17,247 nt of DNA from Helicobacter sp. (GTDB lineage Bacteria; Campylobacterota; Campylobacteria; Campylobacterales; Helicobacteraceae). Positions within the stretch are counted from its first letter, which is position 1, and the number at the start of each line of letters is the position of its first letter. Shown here one piece after another: positions 8,364-14,938 of this stretch. The notes beneath the pieces were generated by a model. That model was given only the letters and a program-made list of their open reading frames with translations. It made no database searches and had not been told where the DNA came from. The translations under genes were made by a program, and so were the position numbers. The stretch lies in contig NZ_JAAVGY010000012.1 of NCBI RefSeq assembly GCF_014799995.1, positions 1 through 17,247 of the forward strand, in the 5' to 3' direction.

Positions 8364-9202
8364 GAAGCTATACCAAAGCGCAAGTGCAAGAAGTCCTACA
8401 AAGCTTCAATTTAAGAGAAAAGGACACGATTCTAATCCATAGTGCCTTGCAAAATCTAGGAAGATTGGAGGGGGAAGAGTTTGCTAGGATTCCGCATTTT
8501 TGGCGCGATTTCTTGCTTGAGCAAAGGCACACCCTTATCCTTCCTACTTTTAACTATGATTTCCCAAAAAGTCGCTCTGAAGATTTAAGAATCCAAAAAA
8601 GCCAAATCGGAATCCTAAGCGAGGAGTTTAGGAAAATTGCTAAATTGAGGAGCAACCACCCAATGTTTAGCTTTGTCGGATTTGGCGAAAATGCGGAGGA
8701 AATTCTAAGCCCTAAAAAGGCGGAATGGAATCCCTTTTTAGCAAACAGCGTTTATCATCGTCTTTTTCTAAGGGACGCCTTAATGCTTTTTGTCGGCATT
8801 GACATTCGTGTTTGCACCTTTATGGTTTATATTGAAGCAATGTGTGCGGTAAAATACCGATTCTTTAAGCCTTTTATAGGAGAAATTATTACCCTTGAGG
8901 GGAACAAGATTCAAGGGGAATTTTATCATTTTTGTTTGCCGCGAAATGAGCAATCAAAAGTCAATTACTCCGAGATTCAACAAGAGCTTTTAGGGGCGAA
9001 TATCTTGCGATTCTTTTCGCTTGGAGGAAGTGGAATCTATGCCTTTAGAGCAAAGGAATTTTTTAACTTTGTCCAAAACCGCTTAAAGCAAGAACCCTTT
9101 ATCTTGCTAGAAACTGCGCCTAAAGCATATTATCAGTTTATCAATAATGTAGAAATCAAAATAGAATCTATTAATTGGGGGGGGGGGGGGCGAGAAGTGT
9201 AA
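8360..9202 (+). CDS. AAC(3)-family N-acyltransferase homologue 1, 3' end phase-variable
   Basis: 280 residues as sequenced; the ATG overlaps the previous stop (ATGA). Family motifs are ILIHSAL (H27), LPTFNY, GILSEEFR, RSNHPMFSF (H100) and CTFMVYIE. The family is named for aminoglycoside 3-N-acetyltransferases, but Cj1296/Cj1297 in the C. jejuni flagellin-glycan region belong to it, so an amino-sugar of a surface glycan is the likelier acceptor. The residue normally a catalytic His in the Thr-x-x-His-x-x-Glu motif is V156 here, while E159 is kept; the paralogue at 10275 keeps the His. The last codons run into a G14 tract, so the C-terminus varies with tract length. It may take its acyl group from the carrier protein encoded just upstream; this is inference. 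Confidence 0.8.
   Translation: MRSYTKAQVQEVLQSFNLREKDTILIHSALQNLGRLEGEEFARIPHFWRDFLLEQRHTLILPTFNYDFPKSRSEDLRIQKSQIGILSEEFRKIAKLRSNHPMFSFVGFGENAEEILSPKKAEWNPFLANSVYHRLFLRDALMLFVGIDIRVCTFMVYIEAMCAVKYRFFKPFIGEIITLEGNKIQGEFYHFCLPRNEQSKVNYSEIQQELLGANILRFFSLGGSGIYAFRAKEFFNFVQNRLKQEPFILLETAPKAYYQFINNVEIKIESINWGGGGREV
9177..9190 (+). repeat. Homopolymeric G14 tract at the 3' end of the AAC(3)-like gene
   Basis: Fourteen G follow Ile-Asn-Trp near the gene end. With G14 the protein ends Arg-Glu-Val at stop 9200-9202. With G13 it ends at TAA 9213-9215. With G12 or G15 it continues to TGA 9235-9237, which overlaps the GTG start (9234) of the formyltransferase gene. An in-frame fusion to that gene is blocked by stops at 9213 and 9219 in its frame. 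The tract therefore seems placed to vary the C-terminus and translational coupling rather than to turn the AAC(3) domain off. Confidence 0.88.
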
Positions 9203-9203
9203 G

Positions 9204-9242
9204 TTGCCTCTGTAACCCTAGAGGGGTTGCGGCGTGAGGCAA
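9204..9242 (+). promoter_or_regulatory. Hairpin covering the ribosome-binding site and GTG start of the formyltransferase gene
   Basis: The outer arms TTGCCTC (9204-9210) and GAGGCAA (9236-9242) are exact inverted repeats. Inside them AACCC (9214-9218) pairs with GGGTT (9224-9228). The likely ribosome-binding sequence AGAGGGG (9220-9226) lies in the inner hairpin, and the last G of the GTG start (9234-9236) is in the outer stem. A ribosome reading to the TGA at 9235 would open the whole structure. Folding was judged by eye only. Confidence 0.5.
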
Positions 9243-10055
9243 GCTGCCTTTGAACAAATCTTAATTTTAGGCACAGGCACGCTAGCCCTCAAGATTGCAA
9301 AAAACTTCTATGGGCTTTTGGACGATTCTAGCCCAAAACTCCTCTGCGCCTCTTATTTGGAATCCCCCCTTTCTCTCTTTAGCTCTTGGTGCAAACGCGC
9401 AAAAATCCCTTATGCAAATTTTCAAAACAAAGCCGCCTTAAGTGCATACCTCCAAACACTAGAAAAACCCACATTGGTAATTAGTGCGCACAATTATTAT
9501 CTCTTTCCTGCTGAAATTTTGCAAAAACCAAATCTAAAAATCATCAATTATCATAATTCCTTGCTTCCATTGCATCGCGGATTGAATGCGCAAATGTGGA
9601 GTATCTTTATGCAAGATTCCTTGAGCGGCATTACTTGGCATTGCGTGAATGACAAAATTGATTGCGGAGAAATCATTATCCAAAAACCCATACCGCTAGA
9701 TTCTACCCATACTTATCTTTCGCTCACACAGCAGCAATTAGAGCTTGGGTTTGCTGCATTAATGGAGATTCGCGATTCTCTCTTGCGTTGGAATCTTGAC
9801 ACAAAAGTGCAAGATTTTAGTCGTGATTCCAATCTCCACAAGGCAAAGGATTTGCCCAACAAGGGATACTTGGATTTGAGCTGGATTTTAGAGCAAAAAA
9901 GCGCGTTTTTGCGCTGTATGGATTGTGGCAAAAGTCGTATTTTGCCTAATCCAAAGATTGTTTTACAAGGGAAAGAATTTGAGATTTTGCACTACATTCA
10001 AAATCCAAACAATGCAATAGGATTTGATTTAACTTTAGGAGAAAACAATGGATAA
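9234..10055 (+). CDS. Formyltransferase-family enzyme, probably sugar N-formyltransferase
   Basis: 273 residues from GTG 9234. Residues about 80-155 contain the methionyl-tRNA-formyltransferase-type catalytic region: Ile-Asn-Tyr-His-Asn-Ser-Leu-Leu-Pro, giving the Asn105/His107 pair, then Gly-Ile-Thr-Trp-His...Ile-Asp-Cys-Gly-Glu, giving Asp143, the usual Asn-His-Asp triad. The N-terminal Gly-Thr-Gly is compatible with the family fold. There is no tRNA-binding C-terminal domain of the Fmt kind, so this is not the housekeeping enzyme. In a glycan cassette it most likely moves a formyl group from N10-formyltetrahydrofolate to an amino-sugar. Translation probably depends on the upstream gene, because the start and ribosome-binding site lie in a hairpin. 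The sugar is unknown. Confidence 0.8.
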   Translation: MRQAAFEQILILGTGTLALKIAKNFYGLLDDSSPKLLCASYLESPLSLFSSWCKRAKIPYANFQNKAALSAYLQTLEKPTLVISAHNYYLFPAEILQKPNLKIINYHNSLLPLHRGLNAQMWSIFMQDSLSGITWHCVNDKIDCGEIIIQKPIPLDSTHTYLSLTQQQLELGFAALMEIRDSLLRWNLDTKVQDFSRDSNLHKAKDLPNKGYLDLSWILEQKSAFLRCMDCGKSRILPNPKIVLQGKEFEILHYIQNPNNAIGFDLTLGENNG

Positions 10056-10269
10056 ACTAGAAGGCATTTTACAAGAAATCGTAAGCGAAATTGACTTCAA
10101 AAGCCAAGATTTCATTGGTGATGGATTTTTGGATTCTTTCGCCTTAATGCAATTAATAGGGGCTTTAGAGGAATCTTATCATATATCAATTTTTGATGAG
10201 GCAATTGACATAGAGGATTATGCTAACCTAGAATCTATACGGAATCTCTTGCACAAGAAAGGCGTTTAG
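10048..10269 (+). CDS. Acyl carrier protein 2
   Basis: 73 residues, acidic. Ser30 in Phe-Leu-Asp-Ser-Phe-Ala-Leu is the expected phosphopantetheine attachment site. It overlaps the formyltransferase gene by 8 bases, and AGGAG lies upstream of the ATG. It differs clearly from carrier protein 1 (Asp-Ser-Phe against Asp-Ser-Met-Gly), which suggests it serves another partner or another acyl group. The gene that follows after five bases is the second AAC(3)-family protein, so carrier and acyltransferase occur as a pair, as upstream. No second activating enzyme is in the window. Confidence 0.87.
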   Translation: MDKLEGILQEIVSEIDFKSQDFIGDGFLDSFALMQLIGALEESYHISIFDEAIDIEDYANLESIRNLLHKKGV

Positions 10270-10274
10270 GGCTA

Positions 10275-11051
10275 ATGGATTTGCTGAAATTTAAAGACAA
10301 AATTTACACCACAGAGGATTTGAATCTTGCACTCATTGCGCTTGGAATCAGACAAGGAGATAAACTTCTAGTGCATACAGAATCCTTTAGATTTGGGATT
10401 CCATTTCTTCCAAAAGTTGCTTTTAATCAAGCACTTTGCCAAGCCTTAATAGAATCTTGCGGAGAGAAAGGCAATGTAATGATTCCAACTTTCACTTATA
10501 GTTTTTGTCGGAATGAAGTTTTTGATGTCTTGCATTCACGCTCATTGGTGGGCAATCTCGGGGACTCTTTGTTGCAGCTTGGAGGAAGCCGCACGCACTG
10601 CCCTATTTTTTCTTTCGCAACTTTGGGTTCTTTGGAACAAGAATTGAGACACGATTACGAGGAAGTTTTAGGACGAGATTGCGCATTTGATACGCTTTTA
10701 GGGTATAATGGAAAGATTGTAATGCTTGGCAACAAGTATGTCGGATATACCTTTATACACTTCTTAGAATCTCTTGCGAATGTCCCCTACCGATTTGATA
10801 AACGATTTAGCGGAATCCTCATCAATGAAAAAGGCGACAAAATGCACAAAAGCGTCATTTATAGGGTGCGCTATCTGGATAGAAAAAGTGAGCTAGATTA
10901 CAAAAAAATCGCACATTTTTTATTGGATTTGGGAATCTTGAGAGTCGTTCCATTTGGCGGCGGAGAAATTGGCATAATGGAGACACAGAAAGTAGCCCAA
11001 GTCGTATTAGAGGCTTTTAAAAAGGATTTTGGTGTCTTTTTGAGCGGTTAG
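10275..11051 (+). CDS. AAC(3)-family N-acyltransferase homologue 2
   Basis: 258 residues. Motifs are LLVHTES (H34), MIPTFTYSF, NLGDSLLQLGGSRTHCPIFSF and GYTFIHFLE with H162 and E165, matching the Leu-His-x-x-Glu active-site motif of the family. At the Arg-Ser-x-His-Pro position it reads Arg-Thr-His-Cys-Pro, so the aligned residue is Cys109 with His108 beside it. It is related to, but clearly diverged from, the protein at 8360-9202. It resembles Cj1296/Cj1297 of the C. jejuni flagellin-glycan region, so it is likely a glycan amino-sugar acyltransferase and not an antibiotic-resistance enzyme. It is the last gene of the cassette; no clear terminator follows. Confidence 0.8.
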   Translation: MDLLKFKDKIYTTEDLNLALIALGIRQGDKLLVHTESFRFGIPFLPKVAFNQALCQALIESCGEKGNVMIPTFTYSFCRNEVFDVLHSRSLVGNLGDSLLQLGGSRTHCPIFSFATLGSLEQELRHDYEEVLGRDCAFDTLLGYNGKIVMLGNKYVGYTFIHFLESLANVPYRFDKRFSGILINEKGDKMHKSVIYRVRYLDRKSELDYKKIAHFLLDLGILRVVPFGGGEIGIMETQKVAQVVLEAFKKDFGVFLSG

Positions 11052-11110
11052 TCTTGCATTTGGAGTTTAAATTTAAAGATTAAGCCTCTACGATTCCACA
11101 CATTGCAACC

Positions 11111-11175
11111 TTAAAAACCTTTCAACAAATAGCCCTTTTAGATTTTTTTGTTATAATTCTGCAACTTTATCAGAG
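11111..11175 (+). repeat. Promoter-containing direct repeat, copy A (pairs with about 13121-13188)
   Basis: From CCCTTTTAG (11133) through TATAAT (11152-11157) to TTTATCAGA (11166-11174) this is nearly the same as 13147-13187, differing by one T in the T-run and a few substitutions. Similarity continues leftwards: TTAAAAACCTTTCAAC here against GTAAAAAACTTTTCAAC there, where that stretch is the 5' end of the minus-strand gene. Copy A serves as the promoter of the restriction-modification genes, with the ATG 45 bases after the -10 box. Confidence 0.55.
11152..11157 (+). promoter_or_regulatory. -10 box of the restriction-modification operon
   Basis: A perfect TATAAT is preceded by a seven-T run, the typical sigma-70 layout in this group, with transcription expected to start near 11164. 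The ribosome-binding sequence TTAAGGAAAAAA precedes the ATG at 11203. No other promoter-like site is visible between 11052 and 11202. Confidence 0.65.
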
Positions 11176-11202
11176 CCTAAAAAGACTAACTTAAGGAAAA
11201 AA

Positions 11203-11892
11203 ATGAATGCGCAGCTTGCAGAGTTAATCAAACTCTATGCAACAGATTCTCATATTAACTTTAATGCTAAACTCCTTTCATTGTCTAAAGACAATCTAAT
11301 AGCTATGTTTTCTGATATTTTAACAATGTATATTAACGACAAAAATAGTTCTACCATTAGAGAATTTTTAACCGTTAGCCTTGCAGGCTATACACACAAT
11401 GTGAAAAAAATTGGCTTTAATGGCTATCGCCAAGAAGCATTAGGCAAAACAATTAATTGCGAAGCAAAGCCAAAAAACATAGAGAGCTTGGCATTTTGGG
11501 AATACCAGCAAGGCAAAAGAAAAACAAAGCCGGCTAAGCTCAATGGCGGAGGCAATTTCACAGATTACACTTGGGCTAGATTGCAACGCGACAAAGAGGC
11601 AAATTTGAATATGCTCATTAGCGGATTTATAGATGGGCAACTGATTTTTATTTTGGAATTTAGCTTCAATCATCCTTATTTTATTGAACATTTACAAAAG
11701 CAACTTAGAGCAAAATTTCCCAATGGCGATAAAAGCGGGCTTTATTTGCGTAGTGCGAGTTTTTCCTTTAACAACTATAAAGATTGCGAAATCAACATTG
11801 TTTTTATTACTTCCCTTGATATTCTGTATTCCAATCAACAATATATAGATAAAAATCTTTTTGATTTCTTAGTTAAGAGGGCGACAAAGTAA
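11203..11892 (+). CDS. Probable type II restriction endonuclease
   Basis: 229 residues, no signal peptide or membrane segment. The identification rests mainly on the methyltransferase gene that overlaps its stop by one base. A candidate PD-(D/E)XK-like site is Glu78 with Glu87-Ala-Lys89 in the Arg-Gln-Glu-Ala...Asn-Cys-Glu-Ala-Lys-Pro-Lys stretch, followed by the hydrophobic strand Leu-Ile-Phe-Ile-Leu-Glu-Phe at about 147-153. Gly-Gly-Gly-Asn-Phe-Thr-Asp (115-121) is another conserved-looking loop. I do not recognise the recognition-sequence class. It has its own promoter, and gene order is endonuclease first, methyltransferase second. No tract or frameshift is visible, so it looks intact. 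Confidence 0.62.
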   Translation: MNAQLAELIKLYATDSHINFNAKLLSLSKDNLIAMFSDILTMYINDKNSSTIREFLTVSLAGYTHNVKKIGFNGYRQEALGKTINCEAKPKNIESLAFWEYQQGKRKTKPAKLNGGGNFTDYTWARLQRDKEANLNMLISGFIDGQLIFILEFSFNHPYFIEHLQKQLRAKFPNGDKSGLYLRSASFSFNNYKDCEINIVFITSLDILYSNQQYIDKNLFDFLVKRATK

Positions 11893-12740
11893 TGTTGATT
11901 TGTGGGGAAGTTTTATGTGAGTTAAAAAAGCTAGAATCGGATTCCATTGATATGGGCATAACCTCTCCACCTTATAATAAACAAGAAAACAAAAAAGGTT
12001 GGTTGGTAAAAAATGTTAAGTATGATACCATTAGCGATAAGAAAGATGAAGCCACTTACCAAGAAGAACAAATTGCCGTCTTGAATGAGCTATACAGAAT
12101 TATCAAGCCGGGGGGTTCATTTTTCTATAACCATAAGATTCGTTGGGAATGCGGTGTAATGCTGCACCCAATCTTTTGGATAGCCAAAAGCAAATGGCAT
12201 ATGCGTCAAGAAATTATTTGGGATAGAGGCATTGCCGCAAATATTCGTGGCTGGAGGTTTTGGCAAGTAGAGGAAAGAATTTTTTGGTTACACAAACCAC
12301 GTGATAAAAAAGATTTTATAGGGCAAGAATTGGAATCCAAGCACGCCCTTTTGAGCTCTATTTGGAGGATTCGTCCAGAAAACTCCAATACACACCCTGC
12401 GCCCTTTCCACTTGCTTTGCCTGTGCGTTGTATTTATTCCATACTAGGCGATAAGGGAGGAATCGTCATTGACCCTTATTGTGGAAGTGGAACAAGTCTC
12501 GTTGCTGCCAAATCATTAGGATGCGATTTCATAGGGATTGATATTTCAGAAAACTACATACAAAGTGCGAAAATTAGGCTACAAGACTATCACAATGAAC
12601 AAAAAATCATAGAATCAGAAAAAGCCTTACACCAAGTAGCAGAGACATTTTCACAGAAAAAGGCAAGGGGAATGCATAAAGACAAGCTTAAAAAGACTAA
12701 GGAAATGCAGCCTGACCTATTCCAATCAACACCACAATAA
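11892..12740 (+). CDS. Beta-class DNA methyltransferase of the restriction-modification pair
   Basis: 282 residues. TSPPYN (24-29) is the catalytic motif IV and DPYCGSGTS (194-202) the S-adenosylmethionine-binding motif I; having motif IV first defines the beta class. IIKPGGSFFYNH (70-81) and HPAPFPLALPVRC (168-180) are further typical segments, and IGIDISENYIQSA follows motif I. Ser-Pro-Pro-Tyr enzymes make N6-methyladenine or N4-methylcytosine, so the modified base cannot be decided from sequence. The start overlaps the endonuclease stop (TAATG), so the pair is translationally coupled. The C-terminal 40 residues are charged and probably flexible. It appears intact. Confidence 0.9.
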   Translation: MLICGEVLCELKKLESDSIDMGITSPPYNKQENKKGWLVKNVKYDTISDKKDEATYQEEQIAVLNELYRIIKPGGSFFYNHKIRWECGVMLHPIFWIAKSKWHMRQEIIWDRGIAANIRGWRFWQVEERIFWLHKPRDKKDFIGQELESKHALLSSIWRIRPENSNTHPAPFPLALPVRCIYSILGDKGGIVIDPYCGSGTSLVAAKSLGCDFIGIDISENYIQSAKIRLQDYHNEQKIIESEKALHQVAETFSQKKARGMHKDKLKKTKEMQPDLFQSTPQ

Positions 12741-12777
12741 ATTGAAAGAATCCCAATAGCCCTAAAAACTAGAAAAT

Positions 12778-13140
12778 TTACTCCTCGCCAAAAATACTTC
12801 CCTGTATGCTTCTTTGTAACTCTTGTGCTTTTTTGATAAGCTCTTGCTGCTCTTTTTGGGTATCACTTTGACTTTCTGTGGGTTTAGAATCTTTGGGTGC
12901 TTGGCTCGTCTTTTGCGCCTTTGTATTGGGCTTAGAAGCAATAGAATCCTGCACTCCCATTCGCACAAAAGTATCTTCATAGTTTTTGCCGCCCTTTTTG
13001 ATTCGGATATACACCTGCCCGCTTGCTTGGTCATACAAATAAGTATCGTCTAAATCATTGAACATTACCCAAGGTTGTGCCGCTGCAATTCCGCATAGTA
13101 TCATACTCCCAAACCATAATTGTAAAAAACTTTTCAACAT
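12778..13140 (-). CDS. Small exported protein of unknown function
   Basis: 120 residues. The N-terminal 22 residues form a signal peptide with a hydrophobic core and a likely cleavage after Ala-Ala-Ala. The mature N-terminal half is a short folded-looking part rich in Tyr and Asp (WVMFNDLDDTYLYD, QVYIRIKKGGKNYEDTFVRMGV). From about residue 68 it becomes Ser/Thr/Gln/Lys-rich, likely disordered, and ends in a short helix. It is probably periplasmic. AAAGGG lies five bases before the ATG. It is convergent with the methyltransferase gene and divergent from the met operon, sharing the 13141-13200 promoter region. I do not recognise the family. Confidence 0.7.
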   Translation of the reverse strand: MLKSFLQLWFGSMILCGIAAAQPWVMFNDLDDTYLYDQASGQVYIRIKKGGKNYEDTFVRMGVQDSIASKPNTKAQKTSQAPKDSKPTESQSDTQKEQQELIKKAQELQRSIQGSIFGEE

Positions 13141-13188
13141 AAAAACCCTTTTAGCTTTTTTGACTATAATTTCGCAATTTTATCAGAT
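13121..13188 (+). repeat. Promoter-containing direct repeat, copy B
   Basis: This is the counterpart of 11111-11175, in the same orientation. It spans the first codons of the minus-strand gene and the divergent promoter region. About 2 kb holding the restriction-modification genes and the minus-strand gene lie between the copies. The copies are degenerate, and their edges were placed by eye. Confidence 0.55.
13165..13170 (+). promoter_or_regulatory. -10 box of the metNIQ operon
   Basis: TATAAT follows a T-run and a TGAC extension, and transcription should start near 13177. This leaves an untranslated leader of about 127 bases before the metN ATG at 13304. Confidence 0.6.
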
Positions 13189-13206
13189 TTTAGGGACTTT
13201 GTAGGA

Positions 13207-13255
13207 GAATCTTAAAGCAAGATTCCTTAAGGGTTGCTAGAGCTTTATAAGCAAT
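13207..13255 (+). promoter_or_regulatory. Two hairpins in the metNIQ leader
   Basis: GAATCTT (13207-13213) and AAGATTC (13219-13225) form a perfect 7-bp stem with a 5-base loop. TTGCT and AGCAA, about 13234-13253, form a second, weaker stem. CTTAA and TTAAG at 13211-13231 could compete with the first. No T-run follows, and I cannot match a known methionine or S-adenosylmethionine riboswitch. A regulatory leader is possible but unproven. Confidence 0.3.
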
Positions 13256-13303
13256 AAACTCTACGCACCAACGACAAAGCCCAATCAAAGAACAAGGGGC
13301 AGA

Positions 13304-14260
13304 ATGGATTTAATCAAAGTGCAGAATCTTTGCAAGAATTATGGCAAGCTAGAAGTGTTAAGAGACATTAATCTTAACATTAAGCAGGGCTCAATTTTCG
13401 GACTTGTAGGACATAGTGGAGCGGGCAAAAGCACTCTTTTGCGCACTTTTAATGGACTAGAGCCTATTCATCGTGGGAGTGTGCAAATTGACGGACTAGA
13501 AATCTCTAGTCTCAAAGGCAAAGAATTGCGCCACTTCCGCCAAAAAGTCGGAATGATTTTCCAACATTTCTCGCTTCTTAGCCGCAAAAATGTCTTTGAA
13601 AACATTGTCCTACCCTTACAATGCGCCAAGATAAAAATCAATCCCCAAGCCATTAACAATTTATTAGAATTAGTCGGGCTACAAGACAAGGCAAAGGCTT
13701 ATCCCAATGAGCTTAGCGGAGGACAAAAGCAACGCGTTGCGATTGCAAGAGCTTTAAGTATGAATCCTATGCTGCTTTTGAGCGATGAAGCCACAAGCGC
13801 ACTTGACCCGAGTATCACAGGAGCAATCTTAGATTTATTGGGGAATATCAACAAAGAATTAGGGGTTACAATCGTGCTTGTAACGCACGAAATGGAAGTC
13901 GTCAAACGTCTTTGTAGTGAGGCTGCATTTATGGAAAATGGTGCAGTACTCAAAAGCGGAAAAATTGAGGATTTGTTCCTCTCGCCAGACCCAAAAATGC
14001 GCGAATTTCTAGGAGAAAACGAGATTCTACCCGATAGAGGATTAAATATTCGCATTTATTTTCCCAAAAACTTGGCACAAAACCCAATCATTACGCAAAT
14101 GGCGCGAGAATTACAAATGGATTTCAATATTGTATGGGGAAATTTAGAATCTTTTAATGGAATCGCGCTTGGCGTTTTAGTCATCAACATTGACGAAAAG
14201 GCAAAAGAAAAAGTCTGCACCTATCTTGATACACAGGGTGCAAAATGGGAAATCATTTAA
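13304..14260 (+). CDS. metN: Methionine ABC importer, ATP-binding protein
   Basis: 318 residues. This is the cytoplasmic ATPase of the D/L-methionine importer, energising uptake through MetI. Walker A is GHSGAGKST (36-44), the Q-loop is Gln87 in MIFQHF, the signature is LSGGQKQR (137-144), and Walker B is LLLSDEATSALDP (157-169) with Glu162. THEMEVV is the switch His segment. Residues about 245-318 form the C-terminal NIL domain that in MetN homologues binds methionine and inhibits transport when it is plentiful. The ribosome-binding sequence is AAGGGG. The metI start lies nine bases beyond its stop. Length and motifs are fully typical. Confidence 0.93.
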   Translation: MDLIKVQNLCKNYGKLEVLRDINLNIKQGSIFGLVGHSGAGKSTLLRTFNGLEPIHRGSVQIDGLEISSLKGKELRHFRQKVGMIFQHFSLLSRKNVFENIVLPLQCAKIKINPQAINNLLELVGLQDKAKAYPNELSGGQKQRVAIARALSMNPMLLLSDEATSALDPSITGAILDLLGNINKELGVTIVLVTHEMEVVKRLCSEAAFMENGAVLKSGKIEDLFLSPDPKMREFLGENEILPDRGLNIRIYFPKNLAQNPIITQMARELQMDFNIVWGNLESFNGIALGVLVINIDEKAKEKVCTYLDTQGAKWEII

Positions 14261-14269
14261 GGAGCAACA

Positions 14270-14920
14270 ATGGATAGCAAGATTATCTCTCTACTTTTAG
14301 AAGCCACACTAGATACACTCTATATGAGTGTCGTTGCGACAAGCATTGCAACCCTTTTAGCCATACTTCCTAGCATTTTGCTCACACTCTGTGCCCCCAA
14401 CGGCTTAAGCCCTAATGCGTGGATATTTCGGACGCTAGATAGTATCACAAATACCTTGCGCTCGTTTCCTTTTCTTATTTTAATGGTGGTTTTGTTTCCT
14501 TTAACGCAATGGATTGTAGGTAAAAGTATCGGTGCAAGTGCGGCAATCGTGCCACTTAGCATTGGTGCAGCCCCCTTTATCGTGCGGATTATTGAAAACG
14601 CACTCAAGGAAGTGGATAGAGGGGTGATTGAAGCTGCCCTTAGCTTTGGTGCAAGCAATTTACAGATTATCTTCCGCATTATGTTTGTAGAAGCCTTGCC
14701 AAGCATTGTTTCTGGCATTACACTTGCTCTCATTTTGGTTGTAGGATTTAGCGCAATGGCTGGTGCAGTAGGCGGCGGCGGACTAGGTGATATTGCAATT
14801 AAATATGGATATTATAGATTCCAAAGCGATATTATGTTATATACTGTTTTGATTTTAATTTTTTTAGTGCAGATTATTCAAAGTTTTGGAGATTTTCTGT
14901 ATAAAAAATTAAAACATTAA
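14270..14920 (+). CDS. metI: Methionine ABC importer, permease
   Basis: 216 residues, the usual MetI length, with about five hydrophobic segments (near 15-40, 62-80, 88-110, 145-172 and 185-208). The cytoplasmic EAA loop that docks on MetN is visible as Glu-Ala-Ala-Leu-Ser-Phe-Gly-Ala-Ser. The Gly-rich AGAVGGGGLGDIA segment is typical of this permease family. It forms the homodimeric inner-membrane channel of MetNIQ. AAGGAG precedes the start, and metQ follows 18 bases after the stop. Confidence 0.93.
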   Translation: MDSKIISLLLEATLDTLYMSVVATSIATLLAILPSILLTLCAPNGLSPNAWIFRTLDSITNTLRSFPFLILMVVLFPLTQWIVGKSIGASAAIVPLSIGAAPFIVRIIENALKEVDRGVIEAALSFGASNLQIIFRIMFVEALPSIVSGITLALILVVGFSAMAGAVGGGGLGDIAIKYGYYRFQSDIMLYTVLILIFLVQIIQSFGDFLYKKLKH

Positions 14921-14938
14921 TTTTTATAAAGGACAAAA

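Noticed and set aside
9177..10055. Poly-G slippage fusing the AAC(3) protein to the formyltransferase
   Set aside because: The formyltransferase frame has stops at 9213-9215 and 9219-9221 upstream of its GTG, so no tract length gives a fusion.
8360..11051. AAC(3) homologues as aminoglycoside resistance genes
   Set aside because: They sit in a glycan cassette with carrier proteins and resemble the C. jejuni flagellin-glycan proteins; homologue 1 also lacks a family active-site His.
12762..13053. Other open frames overlapping the 12778-13140 gene (90 aa minus, 76 aa plus)
   Set aside because: The chosen frame has a signal peptide and a ribosome-binding sequence. The alternatives have neither and look like shadows.
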